Below, piece by piece: positions 59,739 to 64,000 of a DNA stretch of 64,000 nucleotides. The DNA lies in NCBI RefSeq assembly GCF_022508225.1, contig NZ_JAETXJ010000003.1:459312-523311 (forward strand), read 5' to 3'. The DNA comes from Desulfovibrio sp. UIB00 (GTDB lineage Bacteria; Desulfobacterota; Desulfovibrionia; Desulfovibrionales; Desulfovibrionaceae). Made by a program: the position numbers and the translations under genes. How positions within the stretch are numbered: position 1 is the first letter of the stretch; the number at the start of each line of letters is the position of its first letter. The notes beneath the pieces were generated by a model. The model was not told the origin of the DNA. It ran no database searches and was given only the letters and a program-made list of their open reading frames with translations.

Positions 59739-61362
59739 CGTTTTTCATCCAGCCGCGCACCAGCATCACCACCTGCTCCATATGATTATCAGAAAGGGTG
59801 AAAATGTGCGACTTCAAGGCTTCAATATCTTTGAAAACCAGTTCATCGTCTTCTTCGTCCGCGCCGATTTCATCATCTGCCTTGGAGGCCTCTTCAAGAG
59901 CCTCATACAGAGCCAGCTGTTCTTCGGCTGCGGGCAGGCCTTCAAGCCCCTCAATCATTTCACCGGCTTCAACCTTGGGCCGGATGAGGGCCAGAACCAC
60001 AGGCCGCACCACAAGCATGAGGAACAAGAAGGCCAGCAGCGCGTTGAGCAGGGGCTTGCCCAGCCGTTCGGCATAATCGGCCAGCATTTCGGCAAAATTG
60101 GGATCCTTGGGCGGCTCGGAATCCGTAAACGGAGCGGAGCTTACTTCCAGAGCATCGCCACGGGCCTTGTCCAGACCCACGGCATTGGTAACAAGCTGGC
60201 GCACTCGCTCAAGGTCATCGGCCTTGCGCGGCACAAATGTCCACGCTCCGCTGGTCTTTTCATACGTCCCATCGATAAGGACTGCAACCGTCATGCGCTT
60301 TAAATCGCCCACATTAGATACGATTTGCTGCTCTTCCTTGTTAATTTCGTAGTTGGTGGTGCGGGTTTCGCGGCTGCCGTTCTGCTGTGAAACAGATCCG
60401 GCTATGCCATCACCACGAAAGTTGGCGTCCGGCGAGCCGCCCTCAAGATTCGAGCGGCCCTGCTGGGTTTCTTCACTGCGCTGCTCGCTGCGTACTGCGG
60501 TTTTTTCGGGGTCAAACAGTTCGCGGCGGATGGTGCGCTGGCTGAAATCCATATCCACGTTGACCTTGGCGATAACTCGGCCAGGGCCAAACATGGGCTG
60601 CAACATTTCTTCAATGCGGCGTTCAAGGTTGCGCTGCACCTGCTGGCGGTGTTCCATCTGGGTGGTGCTTGCACCGGCGAGGCTGTCTGATTCCGGCTGA
60701 TACAGCACCTTGCCGCCATTGTCTGAAATGGAAACATGCGTTTTATCAAGCCCTTCCACAGCCATGAGCATCATGTTGAGGATGGCGTTGATTTCTTTCT
60801 GGTCGGGCTTGAGGTTGGGCCGCTTGAGCTTGAGCACAACCGAGGCAGAGGGGGACTGGCGTTCTTCCACAAACAGGCTGCGGTGCGGAATGACCAGATG
60901 CACGCGCGCGCTTTCCACATTGGGGAATTCGCTGATGGTGCGCGAAAGTTCACCCTGCAAGGCGCGGGTGTAGTTTATTTTCTGCACAAAGTCGGTTTGC
61001 CCTACCTTGACCTTGTCAAAAATTTCAAAACCAATGCCCTGCCCCACAAGACCGCCTTCGCCTGCAATCTTGATGCGTTCATCATACACAACTTCCTTGG
61101 GAACAAGAATGGTTTTTCCGTTGTCCGTAAGCTGGTACATGACCTTGTCGGCCTGAAGCGACTTGATGACAACGCTGGCGTCTTCGGCGCTGAGGTTGGA
61201 ATACAGCACTTTCAAGTCGGGCCGCGAGGCCCAGACAGAAAGGCCAATGGCCGCAGAGCTGATGAAGACAAATCCACCCAGAACCATCACGCGCTGCGCG
61301 ACGCTCATTCGGGCCCAGACTGCCTTGATGGAATTGACAAGTTGCATAAGAAAAGCCGGCAT
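59719..61362 (-). CDS. fliF: Flagellar MS-ring protein FliF
   Basis: 547-residue membrane protein forming the MS ring. Two membrane helices flank the periplasmic part: about 24-46 (VMVLGGFVFISSAAIGLSVW) and about 445-466 (LLNALLAFLFLMLVVRPVVL). The periplasmic ring domains include VESARVHLVIPHRSLFVEE and SASVVLKL. The acidic cytosolic tail (DDEIGADEEDDELVF) leads to the FliG-binding helix. The start at 61362 has CAGGAGCAACCAT before it; a longer frame to 61452 lacks support. It is preceded by fliE across a 314-base gap containing a large hairpin. Confidence 0.96.
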   Translation of the reverse strand: MPAFLMQLVNSIKAVWARMSVAQRVMVLGGFVFISSAAIGLSVWASRPDLKVLYSNLSAEDASVVIKSLQADKVMYQLTDNGKTILVPKEVVYDERIKIAGEGGLVGQGIGFEIFDKVKVGQTDFVQKINYTRALQGELSRTISEFPNVESARVHLVIPHRSLFVEERQSPSASVVLKLKRPNLKPDQKEINAILNMMLMAVEGLDKTHVSISDNGGKVLYQPESDSLAGASTTQMEHRQQVQRNLERRIEEMLQPMFGPGRVIAKVNVDMDFSQRTIRRELFDPEKTAVRSEQRSEETQQGRSNLEGGSPDANFRGDGIAGSVSQQNGSRETRTTNYEINKEEQQIVSNVGDLKRMTVAVLIDGTYEKTSGAWTFVPRKADDLERVRQLVTNAVGLDKARGDALEVSSAPFTDSEPPKDPNFAEMLADYAERLGKPLLNALLAFLFLMLVVRPVVLALIRPKVEAGEMIEGLEGLPAAEEQLALYEALEEASKADDEIGADEEDDELVFKDIEALKSHIFTLSDNHMEQVVMLVRGWMKNDETATA

Positions 61363-61676
61363 ATGGTTGCTCCTGCGAAGACGTGGCGTAATTCCGGCAC
61401 GTTGGCCGGGCATATGCCCTGGCAAAGCAATTGCCATGCCACTTTTTAACACACTGCAATTACAGTATTTTTAAAAATGCCCGCCGACTCGTTCAAATTT
61501 GTGACACTGCGCCAGAAACGCCGAATCCCCCAGGGCAAAGCCAGTGGGGGATTCGGCGTTCAGGAGTATCACGCGCGGAAAGGAAAAGCTGGAATTTGAA
61601 AAATACACCTGCCCGGGCGTATCGCAACGTAAATAAACGCGCCGCGCCAGGCTGGAACAGGTGCTCACGCAGTTTC
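61363..61676 (-). other. fliE-fliF intergenic region
   Basis: 314 bases without a supported gene; the open frames here have no ribosome sites or known motifs. It contains the 16-bp-stem hairpin at 61517-61560. Within an otherwise tight operon this gap suggests a terminator or attenuator plus a possible internal promoter, though I see no sigma-54 element in it. Confidence 0.5.
61517..61560 (-). terminator. Large hairpin between fliE and fliF
   Basis: Perfect 16-bp arms (61517-61532 and 61545-61560) with an inner GGC/GCC pairing in the loop. On the minus strand it is followed by only TTT after the stem, so it may be a partial terminator setting fliF-fliI expression below flgB-flgC-fliE. Confidence 0.65.
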
Positions 61677-62123
61677 CTAGAACTGCATGCGGGAAATTTC
61701 CTTATAGGCCTCAAGCACCTTGCCGCGCACGGCAGAGGTCAGCTTCATGGCCATGCTGGATTTCTGCATGGTGATCATGAGTTCGTGCACATTTTGGGTG
61801 CGGCCTGCGGCAAAATCTTCGATGGCTGCATTTTTGGCGCTGTCCAGTTCGTTAACCTTATTGAGCGAATTTTTGATGGTGCCGGAAAAACTGTTCTGCG
61901 GCGTCACCGGCGTGTGCGCCTGCGTGGGATATTTGATAAAATCCGCTTGGGCGCCAAAATTTTCGCCCCGGTCAACGCTGTCACGCAAAAGGCTCTGGTC
62001 AAGAGTTTTGGCAAACTGGGTCTGGCCGCCGATGGAGCCGCCCTGCTGCAGGGTGCTCTGCACCTTGCTGAAATTCTGCACTGCCTCGCTGTACGCCCGC
62101 ATGCCAACTGCCTGAATGCTCAT
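61677..62123 (-). CDS. fliE: Flagellar hook-basal body protein FliE
   Basis: 148-residue junction protein between the MS ring and the rod. The C-terminal signature is visible: FAAGRTQNVHELMITMQKSS, then MAMKLTSAVRGKVLEAYKEI. The middle part (residues about 40-90) is longer than in enteric FliE and polar. The ATG is preceded by GGAGG. It follows flgC after 206 bases in which I see no gene. Confidence 0.93.
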   Translation of the reverse strand: MSIQAVGMRAYSEAVQNFSKVQSTLQQGGSIGGQTQFAKTLDQSLLRDSVDRGENFGAQADFIKYPTQAHTPVTPQNSFSGTIKNSLNKVNELDSAKNAAIEDFAAGRTQNVHELMITMQKSSMAMKLTSAVRGKVLEAYKEISRMQF

Positions 62124-62329
62124 AACAACCTCCGCGCTCCAAAAAAAACTTTTTTATGCTGCAACCGTGGTCATACCTTAGGGGCTGCTTCCAAATAAAA
62201 GATTTTGCGCCGATGACAAAGGAAAGCAGTGTTTTTTTACGACAGGAGTGGACGCTTTCTGTCCATGCCTGGAGTAAAAAATGCTGGATGACGCAGTGAT
62301 CGACCACAATAACTATTTAGTAACAGACC

Positions 62330-62767
62330 CTAGCGGCCAATATCCAAAGCCTTGATAAACATGCCCTTGACGGCATCCACCGTAGTGACGTTGGCCTCAT
62401 AGTTGCGCTGGGCAGTCATGAGGTTGGCCATTTCCTCAACCACGTTGATATCGGGGTACATGACGTAGCCTTCCGCATTGGCGTCAGGGTTGCCTGGTTC
62501 GTACACCCGCTTGAAGGGCCGGTTGTCCATGGTCACGGCAGAAACACGCACGCCCTGGACCGCCCTGTCGAGGGCCGAGCGCATGTGGATGGAAAAAGGA
62601 TCATCCACATCAGCCGTTTGCTGCACCACGCTACGCCGACGGTACGGCCCGCCCTGGGGCGTGCGCGTTGTCTTGGCGTTGGCAAGGTTCATCGAAATGG
62701 TGTTGATGCGGGTGCGGTCGGCTGCAAGGCCGGACGCGCTGATATCAAATGCCGTCATGAAGTCCAT
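62330..62767 (-). CDS. flgC: Flagellar basal-body rod protein FlgC
   Basis: 145-residue proximal rod protein. The N-terminal rod motif FDISASGLAADRTRINTIS with NLANAKTTRTPQGGPY and the C-terminal NVVEEMANLMTAQRNYEANV are diagnostic. It is secreted by the flagellar export machine and has no Sec signal. The ATG is preceded by TAGGAGGAAGCC. It follows flgB after 72 bases. Confidence 0.96.
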   Translation of the reverse strand: MDFMTAFDISASGLAADRTRINTISMNLANAKTTRTPQGGPYRRRSVVQQTADVDDPFSIHMRSALDRAVQGVRVSAVTMDNRPFKRVYEPGNPDANAEGYVMYPDINVVEEMANLMTAQRNYEANVTTVDAVKGMFIKALDIGR

Positions 62768-62839
62768 GGCTTCCTCCTACACTGTCCGCTGCCGGGGTTC
62801 TTATGCCGCGTATGGAAGCGGCGCGGCTGCGGGCAAAAA

Positions 62840-63253
62840 TCAGGACTGCTTGCCATCCTGGATGATGTTGTTCAGTCCTTCAAAAGACTTGCTCATCACC
62901 TGGGTAAGCGCTGTGTACTGCAACTGGTTCTTGGCATGCTTGGCCATTTCTTTATCAATATTCACGCGGTCTTCGCCGTGAACAACACGCGGCTTGATCG
63001 CCATGTCCCATTCCGGCCCAAAAGAATCAGGCCTGAAAGCCGTGGGCATGTGAGAAGATTCCGTGCGGGTCATCTCCCCTCTTGCGTCAAGACCAAGGGC
63101 CGATTGCAGCTCTTTTTCAAAAGACAGTTCGCGCGGCTTGTAGTTGGGCGTCTCCACGTTGGCGATATTGCCCGAGATAACGTTCTGCCGCTGCAACTGC
63201 ATATCCATGACCTTGCCCACAAGGCCTATCTGCATATTGAACATTGATTTCAT
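62840..63253 (-). CDS. flgB: Flagellar basal-body rod protein FlgB
   Basis: 137-residue proximal rod protein, first in the flgBC-fliEFGHI operon. The rod motif is QRQNVISGNIANVETPNYKP; the C-terminal MAKHAKNQLQYTALTQVMSK is also typical. The start at 63253 lies 35 bases after the start site predicted from the sigma-54 promoter. The ribosome site is weak (GGGGG). Confidence 0.96.
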   Translation of the reverse strand: MKSMFNMQIGLVGKVMDMQLQRQNVISGNIANVETPNYKPRELSFEKELQSALGLDARGEMTRTESSHMPTAFRPDSFGPEWDMAIKPRVVHGEDRVNIDKEMAKHAKNQLQYTALTQVMSKSFEGLNNIIQDGKQS

Positions 63254-63298
63254 ACTACGTACCCCCGTGGTTCACGGAAATCTGCTTGCCAAGTCTTT

Positions 63299-63314
63299 AG
63301 CAACAAGCGTTCCA
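63299..63314 (-). promoter_or_regulatory. Sigma-54 promoter for the flgB operon
   Basis: On the minus strand TGGAACGCTTGTTGCT matches TGGCACG-N4-TTGCW at all but one informative position. GG (63312-63313) and GC (63300-63301) are separated by 10 bases. The predicted start is near 63288. Confidence 0.78.
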
Positions 63315-63418
63315 CAGCATAAAAATCATGTAATTAAAGCATGTTAAAAAACAAAGAACGGGCAGAGGGTCGGTATTTTGACAGACGCAGGCAGTTCCGC
63401 CAGGCCAGACCGCAAGCG

Positions 63419-63448
63419 CAAAAAAAAACCGCCCGTAAATCCGGGCGG
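63419..63448 (-). terminator. Terminator of the exonuclease gene
   Basis: On the minus strand CCGCCCG (complement of 63442-63448) and CGGGCGG (complement of 63429-63435) form a 7-bp stem, followed by about nine T. It lies 31 bases after the stop of the exonuclease gene. Confidence 0.88.
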
Positions 63449-63479
63449 GGTCAATCTGCGGGAATGGACGAACTGCGGC

Positions 63480-64000
63480 TTACAGTTTCATCTGTGCGTC
63501 GGTTACGCCCAGAGCGCGCAACTGCAAATAGATGCGGGCGCAGGCCTCCGCATCCGAACCGGCATGGTGGTGGTTCAGCGCTATGCCAAAGTAGGCACTC
63601 ACGCTGCTGAGCTTTTTGGAGGCAAGCGGCAAACTGCGGCGGGAGCCTTTGAGCGTGCACAAAAAAGGCGCACGGGGTTCCTGTACTCCCACTGCATGGC
63701 AACTTGCGGCAAGCACACGCTTGTCAAAGGAGGCATTGTGCGCAAGCAGGCTGCCCGCCCCTTCAACAAAGGCCTCTATCTGCGGCCACAGTTCGGCAAA
63801 AGTGGGCGCATCCTTCAGCATGGGCCAGGTCAAACCGTGGATCTCGGTAAACATCACGCGCGATGACGGCGGCCTGATGAGACTGTAAAAAACATCGGTC
63901 ACACTGCCCTGCTCAATACGAGCAAGGCCCACGGCGCAAGCGCTGTGGGCCGAGTAGCCGGAAGTTTCAAAATCAATAGCTACACTACGGCTTAAATCTG
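63480..64000 (-). CDS. DEDDh 3'-5' exonuclease (DnaQ/epsilon-like), 5' end outside the window
   Basis: Partial gene read toward lower coordinates and open to the right edge. The first catalytic motif is AIDFETSGYS (Asp and Glu of DxE), the second HNASFDKRVL, and the third HHAGSDAEACA with the DEDDh His and Asp. It is a stand-alone exonuclease domain in what is visible, at least 173 residues. It resembles the exonuclease fused or associated with DNA polymerase III, but a general RNase T or oligoribonuclease-type role cannot be excluded. The N-terminus, a few residues at most before DLSRSVAIDF, lies beyond the window. Confidence 0.88.
   Translation of the reverse strand, partial: DLSRSVAIDFETSGYSAHSACAVGLARIEQGSVTDVFYSLIRPPSSRVMFTEIHGLTWPMLKDAPTFAELWPQIEAFVEGAGSLLAHNASFDKRVLAASCHAVGVQEPRAPFLCTLKGSRRSLPLASKKLSSVSAYFGIALNHHHAGSDAEACARIYLQLRALGVTDAQMKL

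Overview
The window looks like chromosome (or a large replicon) of a free-living, motile, strictly anaerobic delta-proteobacterium, most likely a Desulfovibrio-type sulfate reducer. The reasons are the anaerobe-style nif operon (nifI1 and nifI2 between nifH and nifD, NifN-NifB fusion, split homocitrate synthase), the anaerobic glpABC system, and the mix of low-oxygen metabolism with Gram-negative housekeeping genes (ClpSA, Aat, RadA, class IV-type CYTH protein). This is inference from protein content; no species can be named from the sequence alone.

Layout. 1-3767 (+): anaerobic glycerol-3-phosphate dehydrogenase glpABC, glpA cut by the window edge, ending in a 20-bp-stem terminator. 3976-4731 (+): a SAM methyltransferase. 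4732-5531: an 800-bp control region with a good sigma-54 promoter and three related palindromes. 5532-18054 (+): nifH, nifI1, nifI2, nifD, nifK, nifE, nifN-B, nifV-omega, nifV-alpha, then an AnfO-like protein and an unrecognised repeat protein. 18188-22352 (+): CPA2 cation/proton antiporter, CoA-binding protein, YkgJ-type Cys-cluster protein, DnaJ-like protein. 22447-23546 (-): panD and a hypothetical. 23808-27298 (+): EamA exporter and a PAS-containing chemoreceptor with a possible sigma-28 promoter. 27571-38708, mostly (-): dapB, ligA, uvrB, aat, clpA, clpS, a CYTH protein, radA. 38996-41756 (-): small hypotheticals and a diguanylate cyclase. 41983-45060 (+): a 1025-residue PHP-like/membrane protein. 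45445-47427 (+): groES-groEL. 47758-55145 (-): a four-gene unit of two PEP-synthase-like proteins around a sensor kinase and a single-domain response regulator. 55312-63253 (-): flagellar basal body genes flgB, flgC, fliE, fliF, a 67-residue FliF-tail-like protein, fliG, fliH, fliI, behind a sigma-54 promoter. 63480-64000 (-): a DEDDh exonuclease cut by the edge.

How the genes work together. The nif block carries the structural enzyme (NifHDK), post-translational nitrogen control (NifI1/NifI2), cofactor assembly (NifE, NifN-B) and homocitrate supply (NifV-omega/alpha). It has no nifA, nifS or nifU and no separate nifX; a NifX-like domain is fused to NifN-B. The two sigma-54 promoters suggest that nitrogen fixation and early flagellar assembly both depend on enhancer-binding activators encoded elsewhere.

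The best candidates for undescribed biology are: (1) the PEP-synthase-like pair, one member with and one without the phospho-carrier histidine, co-transcribed with a kinase and receiver; (2) the tiny FliF-tail paralogue between fliF and fliG; (3) the AnfO-like plus repeat protein pair at the end of a molybdenum nif operon; and (4) the PHP-like membrane giant beside groESL.
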